From Panopea generosa (taxonomy: Eukaryota > Mollusca > Bivalvia > Adapedonta > Hiatellidae), in contig CM055903.1 in assembly GCA_029582155.1 (NCBI GenBank), positions 41,213,353 to 41,277,352 of the forward strand: 64,000 bases of DNA, in the 5' to 3' direction. Shown in pieces: positions 1 through 11,096 of this stretch (the stretch's first letter is position 1; each line of letters starts with the position of its first letter). Below the pieces are notes generated by a model. That model had not been told where the DNA came from and searched no databases. It worked only from the letters and a program-made list of their open reading frames with translations. Made by a program: the position numbers and the translations under genes.

Positions 1-240
1 TCAGTAGTGTTTGTAACGTAGTTGCGGTGAGTGGAGATTAGTTTGTTAGAGGCAAATTTAGTTTGGATTAGATACTGTGGTTTTGTACTTACATCTTACC
101 ATTAGAAGAATTAAAATTTAAGGGTTATTGGATGTACTCAGTTGGATAGAGAGGATTTGTTTGTGTTTTGTCTTTACGGAATTTACTTATTACTATTTAC
201 GGTGAGTGCTTTTATATTTTGGTAGATTATAACTGTTTAA
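1..240 (+). other. possible 3' part of an untranslated exon (weak)
   Basis: This stretch has a more balanced base composition than the T-rich DNA that follows. A strong donor-like word, ACG|GTGAGT, places GT at 202-203, and a second donor-like GTGAGT occurs at 27-32. No long ORF crosses it. It could be the end of a non-coding first exon on the + strand, but the left edge lies outside the window and splice-like words occur by chance. This is an inference only. Confidence 0.15.
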
Positions 241-535
241 TTAAATCTAGTAAAAAAATGTGATGTGTTTAATACAATATTGTTTTTTTCCCTATTAATT
301 ATTATAATGTTTTTTTTTTGTTTTTTTTTGTTTTTTTTTATATATTTTCAAAGAAATGTTTTTTTTTGTCTGGTTTTAAACAGTTTATGACTATGTGCGC
401 CAATTTTTGTTGGTGTTTTTTTTTTCAAATAAATATTTATTTTGTATTTCTACTGGTATTTTAAAAAAAAAAGTTGTTTTTTTGTTTTTTTTCGAAGTAA
501 ACTTTTTTTCAGTGTTTTTTAAAAGTTAGTGTTTA
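241..535. repeat. T-rich low-complexity DNA
   Basis: Many oligo-T runs of 8-10 are separated by G or A, for example around 310-340 and 415-425. No gene or recognisable element is visible. A T-rich tract just downstream of a donor-like site would be compatible with intron sequence. Confidence 0.7.
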
Positions 536-710
536 GAATCTGTTTGCACCAATTATGTATCCACCATTGTTTTCTTTTAATTGCATACTTTGTGAACTTT
601 TTACACAAAGTAGGTGTCTTAACTTATTCCCTGAAACAAAACAATATTACATTGAAATAAATGATATACCGGCATTGTGTAGTAGTCATCATTTTGAGCA
701 CATTTTTAGG

Positions 711-1045
711 GGGTTTCTCAATGCTCAAGTGGTCAAAGACACAATCTCAAGATCACTCACCTCTCATCGTGAAGGTAGTAGGCTCAAGTCATGCTCAGTC
801 CAAAAAACTTTATGTGAGAAAGTTTGTCAGTTACTTGCGGAAGGATGGTGGTTCTACTCAGATTCAGTCTTGGGTCTTCCTCCACCTATAGAACTGGAAA
901 TGCCATAAATTACCTGAATATGCCATAAATAACCTGAATATGCCATAATATAACCTGAATATGCCATAAATAATCTGAATATGCCATATATAACCTGAAA
1001 TGTGTTGATGCCAGGTTAAACCCATTCAAAATTAATGAATAAAAC
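711..1045 (+). mobile_element. SINE-B copy with internal 20-bp repeat expansion
   Basis: The head is a degenerate tRNA-Leu/Ser-like sequence, followed by the family body: 'CTTTATGTGAGAAAGTTTG', 'CAGTTACTTGCGGAAGGA', then 'GTCTTCCTCCACC' and the tail 'CCTGAAATGTGTTGATG'. In this copy the short 'GAATATGCCATAAATAACCT' segment of the tail is repeated about five times (901-1000, spacing 20-22 bp). Other copies in the window carry it once. The ORFs at 555-908 and 661-891 cover this SINE and are not genes. Confidence 0.85.
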
Positions 1046-1470
1046 AAACAAAAACATTTCCAACAAATATTAGCCTCAAAGATTGACCTGGTTATGCGCT
1101 GTTTGGCTCTCTGTCAGTTGTTTTCTTACACTCCTCTTAACTGACGATGAATATGATTAAAAAACAAGAATGGAAATTGATAATTTAGTCTATCAAGGAA
1201 ATCCTGCAATCTAATAAAAGAAATCCAGCAATCTATTAAAGAAATCTAGGAACTTAAAAGGTTAAAGAATTTTACTATGCCATTTCTGATGTGGTGTTTT
1301 TTTAGATAACTGTTCAACTCCATCAATCGTGGCTTCAATTATCTCTTTATTTTGTTTTTCTACTTTCTAATTATTCATTGATCTAATTGTTAATTGACTG
1401 TAGTCATTAATAACTCATTAGCGTATTGTCTTTATCGTTTAGAATACAATTGAATTAATATTGGATCATT

Positions 1471-1765
1471 AGGAAAGGGTCTTCAACTTGTCTTGTCAGT
1501 TAGTTCATATGTTTCTTTAACATGCTTATAAAGAATAGACTTATACTTTGGGCCACTCCAGTAACATTTCAAATATGATACAATGGAAGAAATCATTTTT
1601 ATACCAATCAATATCTCAATCAAATGAACAGGAAAGGGTCTTTAATTTGTCTTGTCAGTTAATTTCATATGGTTCTTTAACATGCTTATATAGGATAGAC
1701 TGATACATTAGGTCCACTCAAGTAACATTCCCAATATGATATGATCAAAGAAATATTTTTTATAG
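1471..1765. repeat. two-copy tandem duplication, offset 159 bp
   Basis: The block beginning 'AGGAAAGGGTCTT' at 1471 recurs at 1630. It is followed in both copies by 'CTTGTCTTGTCAGTTA', 'TTTCTTTAACATGCTTATA' (small changes in copy 2) and 'AGTAACATT'. The copies have diverged by point changes and small indels. No ORF or TE signature is seen, so this is a local duplication of unique DNA. Confidence 0.8.
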
Positions 1766-2255
1766 ACAGTTACCAATCATGCAAAGTGGCACAGATGTAC
1801 ACTAACCCCTGAGCCATCTTGTCCACCAGGTTTATTGATTTGATTGAACTGTACAGGTTGATACAGCATTTAACATAATAGTTTTACTATTGAATAAAAT
1901 AGAGATAAAATATATCATCCATGACCACATCACAAAGATTCGAAATCAGGTTACTGTTTTGTCCTTAAAGCCAGTGTACATCCGGGTTTATTGCGGGTGA
2001 TCAAGAGTCCAATATTACAACCTGAAATATTAGTGCTTTTTTCAATGGCTGCCAGCTGATCTATCATGCACTGGAGATTTTTATCCGCTAAAAATGTTGT
2101 TGAAAGTGGCATTGTTATAATAAGCCCATTGAATGTTTACAACATTCTTTTGTAAGCAGTTTTAATTCCTGATAAGATAAAATGATAAAATGATCCTGTC
2201 TAATTTACTTTTATCTGTTATGTTTTTTTACATTGGTATCTAATACAGGTAGAGA
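1766..2255. other. no gene seen; AT-rich unique DNA
   Basis: Nothing coding or repetitive is recognised, apart from a short degraded tRNA-like patch near 1790-1830 and a small (GA)n run at 2252-2264 just before the next SINE. Confidence 0.5.
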
Positions 2256-2270
2256 GAGAGAGAGCACTTT

Positions 2271-2470
2271 GTGTGATCCAGTGGCAGAGCATTGGATCCA
2301 AGATCGGAGGGTCGTGGGTTCATTCCTCCACCTTAGCTATGTGTGATGTCCTTGAGCAAGACATTTTATCTGCATATGCTTAGTACTGGTTCTACCCAGG
2401 AAAACTTTGAGTGTGATTTTTCTAAGTTGTAAGAACCTGTTTCACAATCGATGTAAAATAAAAAAAACAT
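2271..2470 (+). mobile_element. SINE-C, nearly full length
   Basis: The tRNA-like head 'CCAGTGGCAGAGCATTGG' is followed by a B-box-like 'GTGGGTTCATTCC'. The body has 'GTCCTTGAGCAAGACA', 'ATATGCTTAGTACTGG', 'TTCTACCCAGGAA' and 'TTTCACAATCGATGTAAAAT', and the copy ends in an A-rich tail. These blocks recur in the same order in about a dozen places in the window. A short (GA)n run lies directly in front. Confidence 0.85.
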
Positions 2471-2510
2471 GTTTAATGGCCCTTTAAACCAGCCTACTGG
2501 AATATTGTTT

Positions 2511-2650
2511 ATCATGCCGTCTGACCCTTTTTATTTTTATGAAAAAAAAAAAATAAATAAATAAATAAAATTTTCACGTCCTATTTTTTTAAAAAAAAAG
2601 TTTGGATGAGAATCTGATAATTTATTTCTAATGGCCTAAACTGTATTAAT
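2511..2650 (+). repeat. family K interspersed repeat, copy 1
   Basis: This copy shares 'ATGCCG...GACCC', an A-rich or T-rich centre, and 'TTTGGATGAGAATCTGATAA' ... 'TAATGGCCTAAACTGTATTA' with copies at 8205-8352 and 61331-61500. An (AAAT)n run of about 20 bp lies in the middle. No coding potential or terminal repeats were found, and the family is unclassified. Confidence 0.6.
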
Positions 2651-3059
2651 TAAATCCTTCTAAAGAATACTGATTTAATCCAAAACCAAGGATTTCTTTT
2701 TTGTATAAAACTTTGTTATTAAAACCATCTTTATGGATTTCTACAAAATTAAGTTTGAAGATAAATTTTCAATAATTGCTTGGAGACTGAATATTAATAG
2801 AAATTGCGACGACATACATGATGATATTTCAGTGTGAAAATCAATTCCTTTGTTATTTCTAGTTTATTGTCGGAATTATTTCCGAGAGTTTATTATCAAA
2901 AGATATACATCAACGTTGACAAAGGTCGCTGTCATATTTGAACCTCAGCTGGTAATTCTATTATTCCCTATCGTATCTATTTGAAGACAACGTATGTGCT
3001 TGGCATCCCACATCAATGTAGAGTAATCCGTATTTATACACATATACAACTGCTCGCAC

Positions 3060-3210
3060 TCCGTCGGGGATATAAGTGAGAAGATTTCTGACACTGGTCA
3101 ATATTCAGGTATCGCCAAACATCGTCGGGGATATAAATGGAGGGTCTCTGCGGGCGACAACTTCCGCAGCAGTGTTGATTTAGGCGTGATTGTCATTCGG
3201 TATTAGGAGA
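3060..3210 (+). promoter_or_regulatory. candidate TATA-type core promoter, duplicated
   Basis: The block 'CGTCGGGGATATAA' occurs twice 61 bp apart, at 3062 and 3123, in a local GC-rich island within AT-rich DNA. The second copy contains TATAAA at 3132-3137. About 30 bp downstream lies GC-rich sequence (3160-3170) where a start site would be expected. The first ATG downstream (3211) opens only a 27-codon ORF ending at 3294. This arrangement fits a promoter for the + strand exon at 11097, but TATA-like words are common in AT-rich DNA. Confidence 0.25.
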
Positions 3211-3329
3211 ATGGAGATTATAAGGACAGTCTGCCATATTACAGAGGGAAATGAGATTATCTCTGACATTATTCTGTCTTATGAAGATTTTTAGATCAAG
3301 AAGTAAGAATTGTGAAGAAACACAAATGA

Positions 3330-4800
3330 ATTAAATGTTAATTCATAAATATTATGACGGGTCAAATGTGTCAGAAAGGAAGACAGTGTCAGGTTTCTAT
3401 TGTTTTTATCATTGGGTCAGTTGTATGTATCCTGTTCTGTACTGGCGTAGCTACACTTAGGCACTTATGTAGACCCTTGCCTGTACTTTTTCAAATAAAA
3501 AAAAACAAACAATTTAATTAAAATTCCCGTAAGGAAATGGTATGTTTCAATGGAAAAAATACACACGAAACCCCTTAGAATGCACTGCATTTTTTTGTGT
3601 GTTTTTTCAAGATAAAGTTATGTCTTAAATATTTTGATACTTGTAAGATAATTTTCATTTTACGTCACAGTTTTAAAAATCAAAGCAAAATCATTTCCAT
3701 ATTTGGTACCTATTTCTAGATCTAGTATTAAGCCTTTTTCAGGGAATAATCAGAAAAGTCCTTAATGTTAACTTCAGTGTGATAAGAATTGACAGTTTCT
3801 CTTGTTTTACCTTAACGTCTCACATCGCTATTACATTTCCCATAGGGCTCCATTGTAACATTTATGTCCAAAACACTGTGAAAAATAAAAAAATCTGCAG
3901 CATGTGTCAGGGCTCAAATTCTTCACCGGTTCAAGATATGCAATCATAAAGGAAAAAAAGGATACCTTGACCAGGTTTTTTTTTTTTTTAATTCAATGCT
4001 TTTGTGAGACCTATCGATTTCCAGAGTAATAATATGTCAACTATTCACCCAAGATACGGTTCGATCCAACATTTCTGAATGACACAGAATTGTCCAGAAA
4101 GCTGGTATCAGCATCAAATTTTCAGTAGTGATTTCTCAAATACTGACCATTTAACTCATGTTAGGAAAAAATAAATCACTCCAGTACAAAGCCCTGAAAA
4201 CATATAACTTAAATAAAAAGATAACTAAAGTTTTATTTCTACATCCTTCATCTGTAGTACTCAAGAGAGATAATAATGGTGTGAGTCCTGAAAAACTATT
4301 TCTTTGATGGAATAGATTGTATATTTATTAGATTTCTGAGAAAAAGTCTTACATAAGATGTATTGAATAATAGTAATATTTTTCCTGTACTGACTTGGAG
4401 CAGACACATATGTCATAATGATATCATGTCATGCTTTTGTTACATCGCATTATGACATGTGACACACTTTATATACGTCAATAAAAAATGTGTTGGAATT
4501 CTCTCTCAGAAATATTGACATACATAATTATTATGCATAACATCATACAAGAGCAATAATGTTGACCATCTGCCCATAATATAAATACATACACTGTTAT
4601 ATAGAAATCAAGCAAGATTTGGATTCATAGATATTCTATATTTGGATGTAAAAGATTCTATATTTGGACGTAAAAGACTGCGAGGCTGTAAACTTGATTA
4701 TACAGAGACACTCGGAAATGTGGAAATTGAATTAAATTGCTTCAATTAAATCACTGGTTTCGATCATGTCATCAATAAAAAATTACTTTAATATTTAACA
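3330..4800. other. no gene seen; unique AT-rich DNA
   Basis: I see no ORF, SINE or terminal-repeat element. The only internal structure is a 2-copy 23-24-bp repeat at about 4629-4675, built on 'ATTCTATATTTGGA'. Confidence 0.5.
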
Positions 4801-4812
4801 AAATATTTCCCG

Positions 4813-5530
4813 CAACTATTATGGGTTATTACACACAGACACAACTATTATGGGTTATTACACACAGATGCAACTATTATGGGTTATTATACACATAGAC
4901 ACAACTATAATAGGTTATTACACACAGACACCACTATTATGGGTTATAACACACAGACACAACTATCATGTTTATTACACACCAACACAACTATTACATT
5001 TATTACATACAGACACAACTATTATGTTTATTACACACCAACACAACTATTACATTTATTACATACAGACACAACTATTATGTTTATTACACACCAACAC
5101 AACTATCATGTTTATTACACACACTCACAACTATCATGTTTATTACACACCAACACAACTATTACATTTATTACATACAGACACAACTATTATTGGTTAT
5201 TACACACAGACACAACTATTATGGGTTATTACACATAGACATAACTATCATGTGTATAAATTACACACAGACACAACTATTATGGGTTATTACACACAGA
5301 CACAGCTATAATGTGTTACTACACACAGACACAACTATCATGTGTATTACACACAGACACAACTATCATGTTTATTCCACACAGACACAACTATTATGTA
5401 TTATTACACACAGACACAACTATCATGTGCATTACACACAGGCAAAACTATCATGTGTATTACACACAGACACAGCTATCATGTGTATTACACACAGACA
5501 CAGCTATCATGTGTATTACACACAGACAAA
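4813..5530. repeat. 29-bp minisatellite, about 24 units
   Basis: The unit is 'CAACTATTATGGGTTATTA' followed by 'CACACAGACA'. Starts at 4813, 4842 and 4871 give a 29-bp period. Unit variants are clustered: 'GGGTTATTA' types on the left, alternating 'TGTTTATTACACACCAA' and 'CATTTATTACATACAGA' types in the middle (a 58-bp higher-order unit at about 4968-5180), and 'GTGTATTACACACAG' types on the right. The overlapping ORFs in all three + frames arise because 29 is not a multiple of 3, and none is a gene. Confidence 0.95.
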
Positions 5531-7150
5531 GAATGTTCATAGTTTAATTATCATGTACATCACAAGACATGACATCACAATGACTGGACAGGTTGTTCAC
5601 CAGAATATACACAACTGTTATTTGAACATGCTTTGTGTGACTGCTGATGAGTAAGACCTGTCCAAAAAAATTCATGCAAGAAAGTTCTCTACTCAGAATC
5701 ATTTGGGGTGGTAGTGTAGTGGATGGAATGTAAGCCCCAGCTTGATCTGATGTCTCTCAAAAAAAATCACTCAGTCTTGGTTCCACCCAGGAACCAGACT
5801 CGACTTGATTCATAATTTATGCTCTAAGCTTTCAATCCAAAAAAGTATAAGCTAATTCTGAAGTCCCTCTTCTAATGCAACAGGACCTGTATAAAAGTGA
5901 CAGGTACAATACATTTTAAGATTTACATCATTAGCAATAATGTTAATAAATGTTAAGAAATACTCAGCTTAATAAGGCTTATCAGTCACTATTTTATCAA
6001 AATTGGAATTATTTCAACACAAATATAAAGAAACTTACATGACATTGTTTGACAAAAGAAGAAGAATATAAAATGAATTATAACATCTATCGATCAATGC
6101 AATGACAAAAAGAAAAAAAGTGTTTAAACTTGCCGTAGTTGTTGAAAGCTCTGTATTAGCTGAACCATATGTTGAGTGAAATTTTGTAACTTCATTACTT
6201 TTTATAATTAATGACTTTATGGCAATTTAAATCAGAAACAAGATGGCATATTTTCTTAATTTTTGATAAAGTAATACTAGTACCTTAATATTCTGTAAAT
6301 CTCAAAATATCGTGATTTAATAATTTCTCTTAACCCAAGGTTAAGGTAACAACTGAGTCCTGAATGCCGCAGTACATAATCAGTAATATTTATGGGTAAC
6401 ATTGCATAAAACACCATGTCTTCAAGAAATAAAATATTCATGTAACAGAGATAGGAAGTATATATGATTTATCACACTAAATGATTATTCCACAAATTGA
6501 GGCCTATTAACTTTATATGGCATCCAGCCATAACAAAGGGATTATTATATCAAGATATTTCAGGAAATGGCTAGTCATGGTGGGCATATTACAGAGTGGC
6601 ATTTCCAGAGCTTAGTAGCCCATAAATAGTTTATCTACCTTCTGAGTCTGTATTGAATTAGACTAGTTTTGCACTAAGTCTTTGATTTGCGGAAGGAAAA
6701 AAATTGCAGAAGAACATGGCATTACTGATAGCCAACAAAAATATGATAAAATTTGTAAAAAATGAAACATTTTGTTTATACTGACATTCCGTTTCATTTA
6801 TACTGTTTATATTTTTGTTTTTTCCGCTTAAAACATCGTTGTTGCCATACTATGAGTTTTTTTATTGATATCTAAACAAACACAAGTGTTTTATAAGAGT
6901 TGCAGTGTGCTTAAGGATTTACAGGCCAACTTGTTTACATTATCTTGGCAACGTAACTCCCGATATTTCCTGGGGTGTGATATGTCAATATATAGTGGTT
7001 ATTTAAGTTATGATCTTTTTGTGTTTTCATCCTGATTGTGAGCGTGATTATAGCCAATAGTGGTGTCATTCCCCTATCAAAGGCACAGAAATGGGTGCAA
7101 CATGATTGGGCTGCACAGCTGCCGAATAATTTTGTCTAACTAAAACTGTA
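5531..7150. other. no gene seen; mostly unique AT-rich DNA
   Basis: At 5700-5830 there is a possible degraded SINE-like stretch ('GGTGGTAGTGTAGTGGATGG', then 'TTGGTTCCACCCAGGAA'). It could be a divergent SINE-C relative. The remainder shows no repeat or coding signature. Confidence 0.45.
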
Positions 7151-7152
7151 AC

Positions 7153-7340
7153 ATGTCACTGACTGGGCAAAACCATAGTTGGCAAAAGGCAATTTCTGGG
7201 CATGATCACAGCTGGCACATGTCACTGACTGGGTCTAATCATAGCTTGCAGATGGCAAAATCTGAGCCTATCCACAGCTCAGATACAGTAATAACTTGGC
7301 GTAATCATAGCAGGCAGCTGGCAATAACTGGGCCTCGCAA
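7153..7340. repeat. degenerate 33/66-bp tandem repeat
   Basis: 'ATGTCACTGACTGGG' occurs at 7153 and 7219, a 66-bp offset. Each 66-bp unit is itself two related halves built on 'CTGGGC..AATCATAG..GGCA', and divergence increases towards the right. The 63-aa ORF here comes from the repeat length being a multiple of 3 and is not a gene. Confidence 0.75.
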
Positions 7341-8204
7341 ATAGCAATATTTGTGTGCATAACTTGCTACACCATCTAAACTGGCACATTTATTTATGGC
7401 ACCAAACTTTATGACAACACCAACTTTGTTATCTTACCAAGCACCATCCATGTCTACCAGCATATCTTCTGGAATCTCATTCCCTGCACTTCCTAAATTA
7501 TCCATCTATGAACGTGTTATATAGCATTTCTTTGTATCAAATTTAGAATCCTGGCTTAAACAAACACAAGATATATGTACAAGACTAGAGGTCCATTGTG
7601 CTACAGAATGTGCAGGGATTATCTGTTTACATTTTCCTGGCACCACAAGTCATTCCTCCATTCTTCATCCGTGATTGTTACATCATTGCATGGTAATGCA
7701 AGTCAGTTTCATTTTATGGCATATTTATCTGTTTATGGGAGGAGCTGCTGTATTTTTGTCTTCGATTTGTAAGCTTCATTGTGCTGGAACAAACCTAAAT
7801 ATATCTTTTGCATGATTAATAAGAAATAAAATTGCATCTAAAAATATCACTACCACTAAAATGAATCGTCTATTCTTGGGTTTAGAACGCCAGGATAAAA
7901 TAAATTAATTCCTGGATTTTCATTCAAAGGGGGAAGGGATGCAATTGCAATTTTATTAGTTGTCTACTGGTTTCACAAGAGGGGACTATAGGTTAACCTT
8001 TTAGTGTCTGGCCATCTGGAAAGATTACTCAAAAAGTATCTAAACTAGGTTTGTGAAACTTTGCATGTGGATAGAGGGCAATAAGGAGATTATGCAGGTC
8101 ATTTATTTTTCCAGTCGGACCAAATTTGTGGCAACAAATGAGTTAGAATTACAGATACAGCAAGGATCAAGGTATCCAAGCTACATTAGCATGTGGTCAC
8201 TGCC
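7341..8204. other. no gene seen; unique AT-rich DNA
   Basis: I see no SINE, tandem array or plausible exon. The small ORF at 7575-7772 has no recognisable motif and no splice-site support. Confidence 0.45.
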
Positions 8205-8352
8205 CACTCCCTAATTTCCATGCCGCCCCGACCCTTGCTATTTTCATTAAAACAATTTTTTTTTTAAAAAAAAAAAGAAAAATTCTCCCCCCTCCCCCTT
8301 TTTTAGAAAAAATTGGTTGAGAATCTAATTATTAATTGGTAATGGCCTTAGG
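8205..8352 (+). repeat. family K interspersed repeat, copy 2
   Basis: 'CCTAATTTCCATGCCGCCCC' leads into an oligo-T/oligo-A centre, a C-rich run, then 'AAAAATTGGTTGAGAATCTA' and 'TAATGGCCTTA'. It has the same order of blocks as the copies at 2511 and 61331. Confidence 0.6.
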
Positions 8353-9605
8353 CATGAAATGAAAGAAAATCATTTTAAAGATCCAAACGTTAAAAACGCA
8401 GAGACATTTTTGGCAAATTACAGTTCCATTTAAAAAAATCACTCAATCTGGACAGGACAATGAAATATATTGGGGTAAAATAACAGAAATGGGTGGGGAT
8501 GAAAATATAGAAAAAATTTTATTACGGCCCTGTTATATAGCACGTTGTAGTTTCCATAGTCAGAGAACAGGTCTGAGAATTTGAAATTTGCTCAATGTCA
8601 AATAATTTTAGAATTAGACTGGATAATCTAAAAGGTGTTCATGATATGCAATGTGTGACAGAGAGCCAAACCATGCCCATACTGAGACAGGACAACAAGC
8701 TAAAAGTTATACTGCACTAAGAGATCATTGTTTGTCAAGGTCAGTTCAAATAATTATCTGGTGCTTAATTGATTTTGTGTGATAACATTGTAAATAGGTG
8801 TGAAAGGAGTCATCTAAATTCTAAAGGTGTTTATCGAAAAACATTTCCTCATAATTGGGCGTTCTTCCCCAGGTAAGACAAAACAGTATTGTCATAAACT
8901 ACCATATCCATACCCATCCCATATATGTTTGGGTAAGTTGGTGCACCCCATGGTCCTTGCAATGCACTTTGTTCCAACAAACCATTATGATGGAAGCTTT
9001 ATTGTAAAAATTCTCCATCAGCACATAAATTAGGAAGGAGATATGACAATTTTGTGCTTAACCTTTGATATAGATGATATCTCATACACCAAATGAATTA
9101 CTCGCTTTGTCTTGTGTATCCTCCATTGAAATATATTCTTTATTAGAACAACAGAGGTTTCTCAATTAATTGCCTTTGGGGTATGTAAGTGATACAAACA
9201 CTGATAACGGGGCTAATTTGCATCAACACTTGACTAATTGAATTATTGGTTAATGTTTATTGATGTCATGTATACTTGAAACTGATACAAATCATGAGGG
9301 AGTCGTTGAATCACGACAGTCAAACCAAGGATTTAATTGATTGTTAATACAATTATGTAACTCATCTCGTTGAAGTAACTTTACATACCATTGATGATTC
9401 TGTCGAAGTTATATAGAAGGCTAAACTTAGATCTTCAGTGAAGTTGGAAATATTTAAACAGATTGAGTGGTAACTTGATGAATCGTAGTAAAGGGTGTGT
9501 GTTTCCTGCTAAATGTCAGAATGCCGTTTAGCGTTCCATTATTAATAAATAGTTCTCAACTGTAGCATTTGTGCTATTATATATTAACAGAAACATAATG
9601 CTGTA
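8353..9605. other. no gene seen; unique AT-rich DNA
   Basis: No recognisable coding exon, SINE or array is present. The short ORF at 8827-9033 lacks any domain-like pattern. Confidence 0.45.
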
Positions 9606-10615
9606 AATAAACAGAAGCAATTTGTTATCAACAGTATCTTATAACACTGTGATAACAGTAGCCATAAATAAACAGCAGTCGTTTACACTTAATGTTATAA
9701 CAGTAGCCATAAATAAACAGCAGTAGTTTACACTTACTTTAATAACAGTAGCCATAAATAAACAACAGTAGTTTACACTTAATGTAATAACAGTAGCCAT
9801 AAATAAACAGCAGTAGTTTACACTTAATATGATAACAGTAGCCATAAATAAACAGCAGTAGTTTACACTTAATATGATAACAGTAGCCATAAATAAACAG
9901 CAGTAATTTACACTTAATGTAATAACCGTAGCCATAAATAAACAGCAGTAGTTTACACTAACTGTAATAACCGTAGTTATAGATAAACAGAAGTATTTTA
10001 CACTTACTCTAATAACAGTTGCAATCCATAAACAGCAGTATTTTACATTTATTGTAATAGCAGCAGCAATAAATAAACAGCAGTAGTACTCTAACTGTAA
10101 TAACAGCAGCAATAAATAAACAGCTTTAGTTTACACTTACTGTTATAACAGTTAAGAGGCCACTTTTGCTCCTTCCCTTGACTGGCTGCTTAATAATGTA
10201 ATTATGGAAGCAATACATAAACAGCAGTAGTTAGCACTTACTGTAATAGCAGTAGCAATACATAAACAGCAGTATTTTACACTTACTGTAATAATAGTAG
10301 CAATACATAAACAGCTGTAGTTAACACTTACTGTAATAACAGCAGCAGTAAATAAACAGCAGTAGTTAACACTTACTGTCATAAGAATAGCAATACATAA
10401 ACAGCTGTAATTAACACTTACTGTCATAACAGCAGCAATACATAAGCAACAGTAGTTAACACTTACTGTAATAATTGTAGCAATACATAAACAGCAGTAG
10501 TTAACACTTACTGTAATAGCAGTAGCAATACATAAACAGCAGTATTTTATACTTTCTGTAATAACAGTAGCAATACATAAACAGCAGTATTTTACATTTA
10601 CTGTAATAACAGTAG
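9606..10615. repeat. 45-bp satellite array, interrupted once
   Basis: The unit is 'TTTACACTTAATGTTATAAC' followed by 'AGTAGCCATAAATAAACAGCAGTAG', about 22 units. The left half (to about 10145) mostly has 'CCATAAATAAACAG'; the right half (from about 10195) has 'CAATACATAAACAG' and 'TTAACACTTACTG'. A 41-bp piece of MITE-H separates the halves at 10152-10192. Because 45 is a multiple of 3, the minus strand stays open in one frame: two ORFs (9639-10112 and 10152-10427) share that frame and encode a 15-residue Cys-rich hydrophobic repeat (motif CCLFMATVI). I regard this as a by-product of the repeat. Confidence 0.95.
10152..10192 (+). mobile_element. 41-bp MITE-H fragment inside the satellite
   Basis: Forty-one bases starting 'TTAAGAGGCCACTTTTGC' and ending 'GACTGGCTGCTTA' are identical to 11802-11842, which is part of a complete MITE-H copy 1.65 kb away. 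The fragment has neither element end. It is bounded by TTAA-like sequence and splits the 45-bp array. Confidence 0.85.
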
Positions 10616-10620
10616 CAAGG

Positions 10621-10735
10621 CACTTTTTTTTGCATATGCTTAGTACTGGTTCTACCCAGCGTGATTTGCCTAAGATGTTAGAACTTGTTTCACAATCAAT
10701 GTAAAATAAATAAGTATAAAACTAACTAGTCTTGC
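10621..10735 (+). mobile_element. SINE-C, 5'-truncated, abutting the satellite
   Basis: Only the 3' half is present: 'GCATATGCTTAGTACTGG', 'TTCTACCCAG', 'TTTCACAATCAATGTAAAAT' and the 'AAATAAGT' tail. It begins directly where the 45-bp array stops, with a short oligo-T at the junction. Confidence 0.85.
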
Positions 10736-11096
10736 AAGACTGACAACATCCCAGTGCTTTAACAATTAAAAAAATATTTATTTCCTTTTTTCACTATATA
10801 ATCAATTTCATCAAATCTGTATATTAATCTGACATAAATGGGAGATATTTAATTCATTGCTGGTGTAAACCAATAAATTATACTCAATTCAGTGAATTAA
10901 ATGAATATAATAGTGAAAGATTCCCCCAATACATTGTTACTGGCTGAACTTGTGCCTAGTTGAATGAATAATTATGATATAATTTCTCGGCCAGTAGAGT
11001 AATCGAATTACTATATTTGCATGATTTACATAATTATCAATTAACTCTGCCACATTATTTACATGTTTATCAAATCACACGTATATTTATTTGCAG

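Noticed and set aside
555..908. 117-codon ORF
   Set aside because: Its second half is SINE-B sequence and its first half is low-complexity.
3211..3294. 27-codon ORF after the TATA-like block
   Set aside because: Too short and without motif; kept only as part of the promoter observation.
4850..5654. Overlapping ORFs of up to 228 codons rich in His, Thr and Tyr
   Set aside because: They are three-frame translations of the 29-bp minisatellite with no start context, splice sites or non-repeat sequence.
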